NCBI GenBank assembly: GCA_942490995.1
Contig: CALOBG010000036.1
Coordinates: 78,498-142,497 of the forward strand
Source: UBA981 sp942490995
GTDB taxonomy: Bacteria > Pseudomonadota > Gammaproteobacteria > Ga0077536
DNA: 64,000 bases
Direction of reading: 5' to 3'
The notes below the pieces were generated by a model. The model did not search any database, had not been told where the DNA came from, and saw only the letters and a program-made list of their open reading frames with translations. Shown here in pieces: positions 1 to 8,692 of this stretch. Every line of letters starts with the position of its first letter. Position 1 is the first letter of the stretch. The position numbers and the translations under genes were made by a program.

Positions 1-66
1 CGCGATTTTACCGGGCGGCGGAATCAGTGTAGAACAGCGGTGAACCGCGCCTGTTGGGAGGATGCC

Positions 67-627
67 GTGACCCTGCTGCTGACCGGACTGTTGCTGTTTT
101 TTGCCGCGCATACCTTCAGCATGTTCCGCGGCCCGCGGCAGCGTGTCGTCGACACCCTCGGCGCGCTACCTTACCGCGGCCTGTACTCGCTGGTTTCGCT
201 AACCGGGTTTGTCCTGATCGTCATGGGCTATGGCGATGCGCCGCGCATCGCGGTGTGGACGCCACCGGCGGTGCTGCGCCCGATCGCCCTGCTGGTGATG
301 CTGCCGGTGTTTGTGCTGCTGGTTGCGGCCTACGTTCCGGGACACATCAAGGCGCGGCTCAGGAACCCCATGCTCATCGCCCTGAAGACCTGGGCGTTCG
401 CGCATTTGCTGGTCAATGGCGACCTCGCCTCGATGCTGTTGTTCGGGGCCTTTCTGGCCTGGGCGGTGGTCGATCTGATTGCCGTGAAACGCAGCGGACG
501 TGGTTCCGTGGTGGCGGCGCCGCGCGCCACATTTGACGCCGTAGCGGTGGTCGTGGGCCTGGCCATCTATATGTTCATCCTGCGCTATGGCCACGTTTAT
601 CTGGCCGGTATTCCGCTGCAGGGCTGA
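67..627 (+). CDS. NnrU family membrane protein
   Basis: Small integral membrane protein of about 186 residues. It resembles the NnrU family, found in many proteobacteria and named from a nitrite/nitric oxide reduction locus; the biochemical role is not settled. The sequence shows an N-terminal hydrophobic helix followed by AAHTFSMFRGPR, then helices around LVSLTGFVLIVMGYG, LLVMLPVFVLLVAAYVPGHIK and a final IYMFILRYGHVYLAG segment, about five in all. The GTG at 67 is chosen because GGGAGG lies about six bases upstream; an in-frame GTG at 40 would add nine residues. It precedes the squalene synthase gene by 84 bases on the same strand, but nothing ties it to hopanoid synthesis. No denitrification genes are nearby. 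Confidence 0.75.
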   Translation: MTLLLTGLLLFFAAHTFSMFRGPRQRVVDTLGALPYRGLYSLVSLTGFVLIVMGYGDAPRIAVWTPPAVLRPIALLVMLPVFVLLVAAYVPGHIKARLRNPMLIALKTWAFAHLLVNGDLASMLLFGAFLAWAVVDLIAVKRSGRGSVVAAPRATFDAVAVVVGLAIYMFILRYGHVYLAGIPLQG

Positions 628-711
628 GTAGTGGACGGCCGGCGGGCTGCGGCGCCGGGCGCGGCGGTGTAAAATCCTGCTGCTCAGCACCGCAGCGCAC
701 AGGCAGACATT

Positions 712-1794
712 ATGGGCCCGGCCCCAAGCACCGCAGACGAACAGTTCCAGCATCATATCCTGCAAGGGGTATCGCGGACGTTCGCGCTGACCATTCCGCA
801 ACTGCCGCCAGCCCTCTATCGCGCGGTTGCCAATGCCTACCTGTTGTGCCGCATAGCTGACACCATCGAAGACGACGCCGATCTGCCGTTTGCGGACAAA
901 CAGCGTTATGCCGAGACGTTCATCGCAATCGTCGCGGGCCAAACCAGCGCCGACGCTTTCGCCGCGGAACTGAGTGCGCGCCTGGCCGACCACGCCACTG
1001 CGGCGGAGCGGGAACTGATCGCCGGCACCGCGGCGGTGATCCGCATTACTCACGATTTCAACGCCAACCAGCGCGCCGCCATGCTGCGCTGCGTGACCAC
1101 CATGTCCGAGGGCATGGTGTATTACCAGGGTCAGGAAACCCTTGACGGCGTCGCCGACCAGGGAGCGATGGACCGCTACTGTTACTTCGTTGCCGGCGTG
1201 GTCGGCGAAATGTTGACCACCCTGTTCTGCGAGCACTGCCCGCAATTGAAAGCCCGCGAAACCGAAATGATGCACCTCGCCGTGTCGTTCGGGCAGGGGC
1301 TGCAGATGACGAATATTCTCAAGGATATCTGGGACGATCGCGCGCGCGGCGCGTGCTGGCTGCCGCGCGATACTTTTGCCCGCTACGGCGTGACCCTGAG
1401 CGAGGTCGAACCCGGCCGCGGCGGCGCGGGCTTTGAAGCGGCCCTCGGAGAACTCATCGCCACCGCCCATGGTCACCTGCACAACGCGCTGCGCTACACG
1501 CTGATCCTGCCGGCCGATGAAGCCGGCCTGCGCCGCTTCTGCCTGTGGGCGCTGGGCATGGCAGTCCTGACCCTGAGACGGCTCAACGCGCAGCGCAATT
1601 TCGCCGCTGGCAACGACGTCAAGATCTCGCGCCGCGCGGTCAAAACCACGATCGTCGCCACCAACCTCGCGGTACGTTCCGACCGCGCCCTCAACACCCT
1701 GTTCGCCCTTGCCTCGCGCGGTCTGCCGCGACAACGCATTACCACGCCCATCGCCAGCGTGGCCGATATCAGCGGCAGTCGCCTCGCGCCCTGA
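712..1794 (+). CDS. sqs: squalene synthase family protein (hopanoid pathway entry)
   Basis: Predicted to condense two farnesyl diphosphates head-to-head to squalene, the precursor of hopanoids. Both aspartate-rich Mg-diphosphate motifs are present: DTIEDD at residues 50-55 and DIWDD at 205-209. The protein is 360 residues long. The N-terminal SRTFALTIPQLP and the YCYFVAGVVGEM segment look like the one-step squalene synthase type rather than the HpnC/HpnD pair, and only one such gene is present, which agrees with a one-enzyme route. This distinction is by eye. It is followed after 32 bases by hpnG and starts the hopanoid operon. A TAAAAT box at 670-675 may be its -10 element, but no good -35 is visible. 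A phytoene or dehydrosqualene synthase role is possible but unlikely given the neighbours. Confidence 0.88.
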   Translation: MGPAPSTADEQFQHHILQGVSRTFALTIPQLPPALYRAVANAYLLCRIADTIEDDADLPFADKQRYAETFIAIVAGQTSADAFAAELSARLADHATAAERELIAGTAAVIRITHDFNANQRAAMLRCVTTMSEGMVYYQGQETLDGVADQGAMDRYCYFVAGVVGEMLTTLFCEHCPQLKARETEMMHLAVSFGQGLQMTNILKDIWDDRARGACWLPRDTFARYGVTLSEVEPGRGGAGFEAALGELIATAHGHLHNALRYTLILPADEAGLRRFCLWALGMAVLTLRRLNAQRNFAAGNDVKISRRAVKTTIVATNLAVRSDRALNTLFALASRGLPRQRITTPIASVADISGSRLAP

Positions 1795-1826
1795 GCGCGC
1801 GGGACTGCGGCTCGTCACAACGTCCG

Positions 1827-2507
1827 GTGAGGTTGGGCATCATTGCAGCACTCGGATCTGAAGCGGGTGTTTTTCGCCGCGCGCGCGGCACCCTGCCGGG
1901 CGGCGATGACTATCTGGTCACAGTCGGCGGGCCAGGTCCCGGAAACGGCGCACACGCGGCTACGGCAATGCTCGGCGAAGGTTGCGATACGCTGCTCAGC
2001 TGGGGTGTTGCCGGCGCGCTCGCCGATGACCTGCGCGCCGGCGATGTCATTGTCGCTGCGCGCGTCATGAGCGAGTCAGGCGCAGTGCTGGAGTTTGATC
2101 CGACCACAGCCGAGCGTGTCGTTGCGCCGCTCGGACATCCCCCCTGGTTGCGCAACGGGACCGTCATGAGCTGCGCGACCACGGTCGCTCGCAGTGCGGA
2201 CAAGGCGGCGCTGCAGCGCCGCTACCAGGCCGATGCGGTCGATCTGGAATCGAGCGCCATCGCCAGCGTTGCTCACGCTGCCGGATGCGGCTTTGTCCTG
2301 GTCCGCGCGATCGTCGACGAGGCCTGTTTCGAGCTGCCGCCGGCCGCGCTAACCGGGGTCGGAAGCGACGGCGGCGTGCGGCTGACTCAGGTCCTGGCCA
2401 GCGTCTGTGCCCAGCCGCGTCAGCTTGCGCAGTTGATCCGGCTGGCCCGACATTTCAACCGCGCCCTGCGGGGACTGCGCCAGGTCGCACAAGCGATTAC
2501 GCCGTGA
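1827..2507 (+). CDS. hpnG: hopanoid-associated nucleoside phosphorylase HpnG
   Basis: Member of the nucleoside phosphorylase superfamily. In known hopanoid pathways HpnG releases adenine from adenosylhopane, the product of HpnH, on the way to ribosylhopane and bacteriohopanepolyols. The sequence has the N-terminal IIAALGSEAG, a VGGPGPGNGAHAA glycine loop, LLSWGVAGAL, and DLESSAIASVAHAAG near residue 135, where family members bind the nucleoside ribose and base. Length is 226 residues. The GTG at 1827 starts the protein just before the conserved RLGIIAALGSE; the upstream in-frame extension is shadow of the squalene synthase gene. Its TGA stop overlaps the GTG start of hpnN (GTGA), so translation is probably coupled. 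The pathway partner hpnH is about 13 kb downstream. Confidence 0.88.
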   Translation: MRLGIIAALGSEAGVFRRARGTLPGGDDYLVTVGGPGPGNGAHAATAMLGEGCDTLLSWGVAGALADDLRAGDVIVAARVMSESGAVLEFDPTTAERVVAPLGHPPWLRNGTVMSCATTVARSADKAALQRRYQADAVDLESSAIASVAHAAGCGFVLVRAIVDEACFELPPAALTGVGSDGGVRLTQVLASVCAQPRQLAQLIRLARHFNRALRGLRQVAQAITP

Positions 2508-5131
2508 CCCAGATATTGACCCAACTCGTTGCGCGCGTCGTGGCCGCCACCACCGGCTGGAGTGTGCGCCACAATATCGTCGTCATCGTCGTGGCCATCG
2601 TTTCGAGCGTCGGCGCTGCGTGGTACAGCGCGACCCATATCGGCATCAACACGAACACCGCCGACATGCTTTCCGAACGGCTGCCGTGGCGCCAGGCGTA
2701 CATGGAGTTTGCTCACGCATTTCCGTACTTCTCCGATTCGATCGTCATCGTAGTGGATGGCGCGACCACCGATCTCGCCGAGCAGGCTGCCAGTACCCTG
2801 AGCCAGTCACTGGCGGCGGACGGCACCCACTTCAGTGAAGTTTTTCATCCTACCGACAGCGCATTTTTTCGCCGCCAGCAGCTGCTCTACGCGACGCTGC
2901 CGGAACTCGAGCAGCTCGCCGATCAGCTGAGTGGCGCGCAGGCCCTGCTCGGACGCCTGGCCGGCGATCCCGGACTGCTTGGCCTGCTGCAATTGCTAGA
3001 CGACATCACACTCGCGGAACCCGGCGAGTTGCCGCGCGAAGCGCTGACGCTGCTTGATGCGGTCAGCAACGCACTGCAGGAATTCGCGGCCGGGAACACC
3101 GTGCCGCTGTCGTGGCGCAGCCTGCTACTCGGCAGTGAGAACAGTGCATCGCGACGGGTCGTATTTACTGTCTCGCCGCGCCTCGACTACAGCTCGATAC
3201 TACCGGCGAAAGACGCCATCGGCGCGATCCGCACGCGTGTCGAGTCGCTCGGCTACAGCGAGCGCGACGGTGTCAGCGTGCGCCTGACCGGCGAGGCCGC
3301 GCTCGCTTACGATGAACTGACCAGCGTCATTCGCGGCGCCGAACAGGCCGGTTTGCTGGCCTTCGCCATGATCACGGTGTGCCTGTTGCTGGGACTGCGT
3401 TCACTCAGCCTGGTCGTGGCGACCCTGGTAACGTTGATCGTCGGGCTGGTTTTCACCGCAACCTTCGCCGTCGTCGCGGTCGGAACCCTGAACATGATCT
3501 CAGTGGCGTTCGCGGTACTCTACGTCGGCCTCGGCGTCGATTTCGCCATCCACCTCAGCCTGCGCTACCGTGAACTGGCCGCGGAGTTTGACAAGACCGC
3601 CGCGATCGGCGCCACGGCGCGCCACCTCGGCGGCTCGATCGCATTGTGCGCAGTCACCACCGCGATCGGCTTTTTTGCGTTTCTGCCGACCGCTTACCGC
3701 GGCGTCGCCGAACTCGGCCTGATCTCCGGGGTCGGCATGTTTATCGGGTTTGCCGCCAGCTTTACCGTGCTGCCGGCCCTGTTCCAGTCCCTGCCGGCGC
3801 CCCGCATGCCGGCCGCGAAACCGGCCCGCGAAGTGCCGGCGGGACGGGATCCGCACCATACCCGCGTCGTGCTGGCACTGACGGTGGCCTGCGCGGCGGC
3901 TGCGGTGTTTGCCTTGCCGCATGCGCGCTTCGACCTGAATCCACTGCACCTCAACGATCCCAACGCCGAATCGGTGACCACTATTGAAGACCTCGCCGGC
4001 GCCGGCGACCAGCCGTTGTACGACATTTCGATGGTTGTCGCCGACGGTGACGCCGCGGCGCGAACGGCACGCGAGCTGGGCCGTCTGGACACCGTTGCGG
4101 AAGTGTTGAGTGCGCGCGACCTGGTGCCGAGCGCGCAGGACGAAAAACTCGCGGTCATCGACGATCTGCGCTGGAGTCTCGGTGGCGAACTGGAGGTTGG
4201 CACCCCCACGCCGCTCAGTCCGGCAGATGTTCGAGCCCGCCTGGCGGCACTCGAGGCGGCTTTGGAGCAGCGCGCGGCAACGCCGGCGGCGGCGCCGGCA
4301 TACGCTGCGCTGCGCGCTGCGCTCGCTGCCCTGGATAGACGCCTGGCTACGCTCCCGGCGGCTGAAGCCCAGGTCCTGCTGGGTCAGGTCGAAGACAAAC
4401 TCATGCGTCATTTCGTACCTCAGATCGAGCGCCTGCAGGCAGCGCTGGAAGCGGACAGCGTGACCCTCGAGACACTGCCGGAAGCGCTGCGCCAGCGCTG
4501 GATCGCCGCGGATGGCCGTTACCGGCTGGAGATCAGCCCGGCGCGCAATCTCGACGACAACCGGGAGCTGGTGCGCTACGTCGATAGCGTGCGCAGCATC
4601 GCCGGCGCGCGCGCTACCGGCACTCCGGTGATCAATATCGAAGCGAGCCGCGCCGTCACGACTGCCTTCAATCAGGCGTTCACCACCGCCGTCGTTCTGA
4701 TCACCGTGCTGCTGTGGATTGTGCTGCGGCGCGCGCGCGAGGTTGTCGTCGTGCTTGCGCCGCTGGCGCTGGCCAGCCTGCTTACCACCGCGCTGACCGT
4801 GGCCCTCGGGGTGCCGTTCAATTTCGCCAATATCATTGCCCTGCCGCTGCTCATGGGCATCGGCGTCGACAGCACCCTGCACATGTTGCATCGCTATCGA
4901 ACCACCTTCCACGATGGCCGTTCGCTGCTGAGAACCAGCACCGCGCGCGCCGTGTTGTTCAGCGCGTTGACGACCACCGCGAGCTTCGGCAACCTCGCCG
5001 TGTCGCCACACGCCGGCACCGCGAGCATGGGCGTCATGCTGACCGTCGGCCTGGGCATGACTCTGCTGTGCACCCTGGTGGTCCTGCCCATGCTGATGCG
5101 GCGATTTATCGCCGTGGATCCGATCCTGTGA
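2504..5131 (+). CDS. hpnN: hopanoid transporter HpnN (RND/MMPL family)
   Basis: Large inner-membrane RND/MMPL-type exporter of 875 residues. HpnN is known to move hopanoids to the outer membrane in alpha-proteobacteria. There is one N-terminal helix (HNIVVIVVAIVSSVGAAW), a periplasmic loop, a five-helix bundle with LYVGLGVDFAIHLSLRYREL, a second periplasmic loop, and a second bundle with LMGIGVDSTLHMLHRYR. The repeated GxGVD(F/S)xxHxxxRYR signature marks the two MMPL halves. The start is the GTG at 2504 overlapping the hpnG stop; sequence upstream in frame is hpnG shadow. The TGA end overlaps the GTG of the next gene. An Ala- and Glu-rich stretch at 4250-4450 inside the second loop is predicted helical. 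Confidence 0.92.
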   Translation: MTQILTQLVARVVAATTGWSVRHNIVVIVVAIVSSVGAAWYSATHIGINTNTADMLSERLPWRQAYMEFAHAFPYFSDSIVIVVDGATTDLAEQAASTLSQSLAADGTHFSEVFHPTDSAFFRRQQLLYATLPELEQLADQLSGAQALLGRLAGDPGLLGLLQLLDDITLAEPGELPREALTLLDAVSNALQEFAAGNTVPLSWRSLLLGSENSASRRVVFTVSPRLDYSSILPAKDAIGAIRTRVESLGYSERDGVSVRLTGEAALAYDELTSVIRGAEQAGLLAFAMITVCLLLGLRSLSLVVATLVTLIVGLVFTATFAVVAVGTLNMISVAFAVLYVGLGVDFAIHLSLRYRELAAEFDKTAAIGATARHLGGSIALCAVTTAIGFFAFLPTAYRGVAELGLISGVGMFIGFAASFTVLPALFQSLPAPRMPAAKPAREVPAGRDPHHTRVVLALTVACAAAAVFALPHARFDLNPLHLNDPNAESVTTIEDLAGAGDQPLYDISMVVADGDAAARTARELGRLDTVAEVLSARDLVPSAQDEKLAVIDDLRWSLGGELEVGTPTPLSPADVRARLAALEAALEQRAATPAAAPAYAALRAALAALDRRLATLPAAEAQVLLGQVEDKLMRHFVPQIERLQAALEADSVTLETLPEALRQRWIAADGRYRLEISPARNLDDNRELVRYVDSVRSIAGARATGTPVINIEASRAVTTAFNQAFTTAVVLITVLLWIVLRRAREVVVVLAPLALASLLTTALTVALGVPFNFANIIALPLLMGIGVDSTLHMLHRYRTTFHDGRSLLRTSTARAVLFSALTTTASFGNLAVSPHAGTASMGVMLTVGLGMTLLCTLVVLPMLMRRFIAVDPIL

Positions 5132-5730
5132 AACCGTGGGACGCGCGCGCGGCAGCGTGGCTGGTGCGGCCATTCGTGCACTCACCATGGGTGCAGCCGA
5201 ATCATTTCACCGCCCTGCGCCTGGCCGTAGGGCTGGCCGGCGCATGGTTGTTTGCCATCGGTACCCATGCGAATGCGGCGGCGCTGCTGGTGGTGGTGTC
5301 GAACTTCCTCGACCACACCGACGGCGAACTGGCGCGGCTGGGTAACAAGTCGAGCCGGTTCGGCCATTATTTCGATCTGCTCGCCGATGCGCTGGTTACC
5401 GTTGGGATGTTTGCCGGCATAGGCATCGGCCTCAGCCACGGCAGCCTTGGTGGCTGGGCCAGCGTGATGGGCGTGACCGCCGGACTCGCCGTGGCGGTTA
5501 TTTTTCAGCTCCGCAACGACATCGAAAATCATCACGGTAAAGCCGCCACGCGGCAGGCACAGTGGGCCGGGTTTGAAGCGGAAGACGTGCTTTATCTCAT
5601 GCCCGTGGTGACGCTGAGCGGCGCCCTGGAATGGTTCCTTTGCGCCGCCGCGATCGGCGCGCCGGTGGCGGCGCTGGCGGTGGCCCGGCAATACCAAAGA
5701 CTGATGAGCAGCGACCGGAGCAGGCCGTGA
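5128..5730 (+). CDS. CDP-alcohol phosphatidyltransferase
   Basis: Membrane enzyme of 200 residues that should transfer a phospho- (or phosphono-) group from a CDP- or CMP-activated donor to an alcohol. The complete family signature is present: D62, D65, G66, A69, R70, G79, D83 and D87, with the normal spacing D-x2-D-G-x2-A-R-x8-G-x3-D-x3-D. Several hydrophobic helices follow (GMFAGIGIGL, AVIFQL, LMPVVTLSGALEWFLCAAAIG). It starts at a GTG overlapping the hpnN stop, and its own stop overlaps the GTG of hpnA, so it lies inside the hopanoid operon. The substrate cannot be read from sequence. With a phosphonate operon 2.2 kb away, a CMP-aminoethylphosphonate donor and a diacylglycerol or hopanoid acceptor are attractive. 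An ordinary phosphatidylglycerol- or phosphatidylinositol-type synthase is the alternative. Confidence 0.87.
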   Translation: MKPWDARAAAWLVRPFVHSPWVQPNHFTALRLAVGLAGAWLFAIGTHANAAALLVVVSNFLDHTDGELARLGNKSSRFGHYFDLLADALVTVGMFAGIGIGLSHGSLGGWASVMGVTAGLAVAVIFQLRNDIENHHGKAATRQAQWAGFEAEDVLYLMPVVTLSGALEWFLCAAAIGAPVAALAVARQYQRLMSSDRSRP

Positions 5731-6725
5731 CCGTGCTGGTAACCGGCGCGACCGGATTTCTTGGCAGTGCGGTGGTGCTGGCCCTGCTCGACGACGGCCA
5801 GGCGGTGCGGGTGCTGACACGTGCGGACAGCGACCACGGTAACGTCGAAGGTCTCGACGTCGAGATCTGTCACGGCGATCTGCGCGATCCGGATTCGCTG
5901 GCGCAAGCCGTGCGCGGTTGCCGCGGTCTCTACCACGTGGCTGCCGACTATCGATTGTGGGTCCGCGATCCGAAGGAACTGTACGCCAGCAACGTCGACG
6001 GTACGCGCAACATCATGCACGCCGCTCTCGAGGCCGGGATTGAACGGGTCGTTTATACCAGCAGTGTTGCCACGCTTGGGCTGCATCGCGACGGCACGCC
6101 GGCCAACGAAGACACACCGGTCACGCTGGCCGCCATGATTGGACACTACAAGCGCTCCAAATTTCTCGCCGAACGGGTGGTCGACGAGTTGATCAGCACG
6201 CGCGGGTTGCCGGCCGTTATCGTCAATCCCTCGACCCCGATCGGTCCACGCGACATCAAGCCGACCCCGACCGGTCGCATCGTGCGCGATGCGGCGCTGG
6301 GCCGGATCCCGGCTTACGTCGACACCGGGCTCAATATTGCCCATGTCGATGACGTCGCCGCCGGTCACCTGCTGGCGTTCACGCGCGGCGAGATCGGGCG
6401 GCGCTATATCCTCGGCGGCGAAAACCTTTCGCTCCGAGACATACTCACGACGGTGGCGGACTGGTGCGGGCGGCGACCGCCGCGCGTGCGCCTGCCACGG
6501 CGTGTCGTGTATCCGGTGGCCTGGGTTTCGCAGGCCTGGGCTTGGCTGAGCCACGGCCCCGAGCCGCAGGCCACGGTCGATGGTCTGCGCATGGCGGCCA
6601 AAAAAATGTTTTTTGAATGCAGTCGAGCAGAAGCTGAACTCGGTTATCGCTGGCGCCCGGCCGAAGCGGCGATCAACGACGCGCTGGCGTGGTTCAGATC
6701 GACCGGCGTACTGCCACCCGCTTAG
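5727..6725 (+). CDS. hpnA: hopanoid-associated sugar epimerase/dehydratase HpnA
   Basis: Extended short-chain dehydrogenase/reductase of 332 residues with the nucleotide-binding VTGATGFLGSAVV at the N terminus, the catalytic serine region YTSSVATLG, and a displaced YKRSKFLAE Y-x3-K pair. Next-door hpn genes and the characteristic YHVAADYRLWVRDPKELY and NVDGTRN segments identify it as HpnA, a family found in hopanoid clusters whose exact reaction is not established; it probably acts on the sugar-like side chain. The GTG start at 5727 overlaps the stop of the CDP-alcohol phosphatidyltransferase gene, the third GTGA overlap in a row. It converges with hpnL, with only nine bases between the stops and no visible terminator. 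Confidence 0.88.
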   Translation: MTVLVTGATGFLGSAVVLALLDDGQAVRVLTRADSDHGNVEGLDVEICHGDLRDPDSLAQAVRGCRGLYHVAADYRLWVRDPKELYASNVDGTRNIMHAALEAGIERVVYTSSVATLGLHRDGTPANEDTPVTLAAMIGHYKRSKFLAERVVDELISTRGLPAVIVNPSTPIGPRDIKPTPTGRIVRDAALGRIPAYVDTGLNIAHVDDVAAGHLLAFTRGEIGRRYILGGENLSLRDILTTVADWCGRRPPRVRLPRRVVYPVAWVSQAWAWLSHGPEPQATVDGLRMAAKKMFFECSRAEAELGYRWRPAEAAINDALAWFRSTGVLPPA

Positions 6726-6734
6726 CCAGATTCT

Positions 6735-7742
6735 CTAGCCCGTATCGACCGGCCGCGCCGCGCTACCCGGGGTCACCGAGTACTGCGAAGCCAGGGCCAG
6801 ACTCGCGCCGATCCACAGCAGGTCACGGCAACGCCGGATCACGGCCGTGGCGACACCGGCGGACGGCACCCCGGTCAATGCACCGACGCCGATCAGAAAA
6901 GCCCCTTCCTGGGTACCAAGGCCGGCCGGAATAAAGAACGTTACGGTACGCACAAGCTGCACCATACATTCGATCATCCATACTTCGGCAAACGTCGCCG
7001 GGTAACCGACGAAATGCAGGATCACATACACTTCGAGCACACCGAGCACCCAGTTCGCCATCGCCAGCATGAACGACCAGAACAAGCGCACACTGTGCTG
7101 GCTGTAGAAATGTTCGAACTGTCGATCAATGTCTTCCGCGGCGGCGATACCGCCGGCGAGTTTCTTACCGAAACGCGAACTGCCGAGCTTGCGCGCAACG
7201 AACGTCGACAGGCGCAGCCGCTGCATAAGAAAAAATACCACCGCGTTGAGAACGATAAACGCCAGGCCGGCGAGCGCCACGGCCTTGTGGGTAGCGGTAA
7301 ACTGCGGGTCCGAAATGAGCATCGCGGCGCCGATTGCGACGAACAATACCAGCGAAAACATGCTCGTGGTTTTTGCGATCACCAGCGAAGCGCCGGCGTC
7401 GCGCAGCGGGATCCCCCAGTTCGATTTCAGCAACCACGCTTTGATCGGTTCGCCGCCAAGTGAAGCCGTCGGGGTGATGTTGTTATAGGCCTCGCCGATC
7501 ATGCGCACGACATACAGCCGTCCCATCCAGCGCGGCGTGAGCGGCACGGCCGGCAATACGATATGCCAGCTGACCGCATCGGCGCCGAAATAAAACGCGT
7601 AAACCAGTAACACGAGCACCATGCCAGTCGCACCAACGGCCGCAACCTGCTGCCATAGCTGCTCCAGATCGGTATTCAGCAACACGACTCCGAGCAGGGC
7701 CACGCCGACAAACAGAAAAATGAACTTGGCAGCCTTGATCAT
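6735..7742 (-). CDS. hpnL: HpnL-like flippase-domain membrane protein
   Basis: Polytopic membrane protein of about 335 residues in the lysylphosphatidylglycerol synthase transmembrane (UPF0104) superfamily; the hopanoid-cluster version is called HpnL. Helices are visible at IFLFVGVALLGVVLL, GMVLVLLVYAFYFGA, MFSLVLFVAIGAAML, ALAGLAFIVLNAVVFFL, FMLAMANWVLGVLEVYVIL, and near the C terminus. The conserved YNNITPTASLGGEPIKAWLL and FFIPAGLGTQEGA segments are typical. Function is not proven; lipid flipping is the usual guess. The ATG at 7742 precedes MIKAAKFIFLF; a start at 7775 would add eleven charged residues. It is the only minus-strand gene between the hopanoid and phosphonate operons and diverges from the oxygenase gene. 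Confidence 0.8.
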   Translation of the reverse strand: MIKAAKFIFLFVGVALLGVVLLNTDLEQLWQQVAAVGATGMVLVLLVYAFYFGADAVSWHIVLPAVPLTPRWMGRLYVVRMIGEAYNNITPTASLGGEPIKAWLLKSNWGIPLRDAGASLVIAKTTSMFSLVLFVAIGAAMLISDPQFTATHKAVALAGLAFIVLNAVVFFLMQRLRLSTFVARKLGSSRFGKKLAGGIAAAEDIDRQFEHFYSQHSVRLFWSFMLAMANWVLGVLEVYVILHFVGYPATFAEVWMIECMVQLVRTVTFFIPAGLGTQEGAFLIGVGALTGVPSAGVATAVIRRCRDLLWIGASLALASQYSVTPGSAARPVDTG

Positions 7743-7925
7743 TCGGTCCGGTCCACGGATATCGGCGCTGCGCACAGCGCCGCTGAGGGTCCGCGACTAT
7801 CGCACAGGGCCGCCGAGGTCAGCAATTTCGCTGCTGTTCGGCCCGCCAGCGGTGCTAAAATGGCGGCCCACTCGACGCGCCCGGCGCTCGCTACGTTCAC
7901 CTGTCCTGCCAACGATATCCCAGCC

Positions 7926-8684
7926 ATGTCCTTATCCAGCGCAACGCATATCCTCCCGACCGGCCCGGCCAGCGCTCTGAGCGCGCCGCTGGCGGCACTC
8001 GATGTAGCGCAGTTACGTGCATCGTTCCTGGCCAATAACGAGTTCATCGCCATTCCGGGCTGCCTGGCGGGCGACGAGCTGAACCCGCTGCTGCAGGCCC
8101 TGCCTGCGCTGGAGCCGCAGGTCCATCGCAACTTTATTCCCGGCCACAAGAAGGGCGGCAGTATTTCGCGATTCGATCTCGATCGCCACGCGCCAGCCTA
8201 CGGTGCGTTCTACGCCGCGCCACCGTTACTCGAGTTTCTCCGTGCCCTGGTCGGCCAGGATCTGCATTTTTGCCCGAGTGACGATCCGCATACCTATGCG
8301 CTCTACTACTACACCGAGCCCGGCGATCATATCGGCTACCATTACGATACTTCGTACTACAAGGGACAGCGCTACACCATTCTGCTTGGACTCATCGACG
8401 AATCGAGCTGCCGACTTGAATACGAACTGTTTCGCGACGACCCTGAACACGCAACGATCCACGCCGATATCGCCCTTGCACCCGGCACACTGGTGGTGTT
8501 CAACGGTGACAAGGTCTGGCACCGGGTCACACCGTCCGGTCCGGGCGAGCGTCGCGTCGCCCTGACGCTCGAATATGTCACCAGTACGGACATGCATCCG
8601 GTACGGCGCTTTTTTTCGAATATGAAGGACGCGGTCGCCTATTTCGGTTTTCGCCAGGTCTTCACCCGTGCGTGGCGGCGCTGA
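7926..8684 (+). CDS. Fe(II)/2-oxoglutarate-dependent oxygenase-like protein
   Basis: Protein of 252 residues with the metal triad of 2-oxoglutarate oxygenases: H139 and D141 in YHYDTSYYKG, H199 in VWHRVTP, and R209/R210 ten residues later, suited to bind the oxoglutarate carboxylate. The core strands TILLGLIDE and GTLVVFNGDKVWH fit the double-stranded beta-helix. The substrate is unknown. It opens the phosphonate operon: only eight bases separate it from the cytidylyltransferase gene, so it may hydroxylate AEP, a lipid carrying it, or a hopanoid. Fe/2OG enzymes acting on AEP are known in phosphonate metabolism, but I do not claim orthology. The ATG at 7926 is preferred; an in-frame ATG at 7860 would add 22 residues. 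Neither has a strong ribosome site. Confidence 0.75.
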   Translation: MSLSSATHILPTGPASALSAPLAALDVAQLRASFLANNEFIAIPGCLAGDELNPLLQALPALEPQVHRNFIPGHKKGGSISRFDLDRHAPAYGAFYAAPPLLEFLRALVGQDLHFCPSDDPHTYALYYYTEPGDHIGYHYDTSYYKGQRYTILLGLIDESSCRLEYELFRDDPEHATIHADIALAPGTLVVFNGDKVWHRVTPSGPGERRVALTLEYVTSTDMHPVRRFFSNMKDAVAYFGFRQVFTRAWRR

Positions 8685-8692
8685 AGGGGCTA

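Noticed and set aside
199..1818. Long minus-strand open frame opposite the squalene synthase gene
   Set aside because: It is rich in His, Gly, Arg and Gln and matches nothing, while the plus strand encodes recognisable enzymes. High GC leaves long antisense frames open. The same applies to 3500-5188, 15550-17136, 30843-32633 and 50662-52101.
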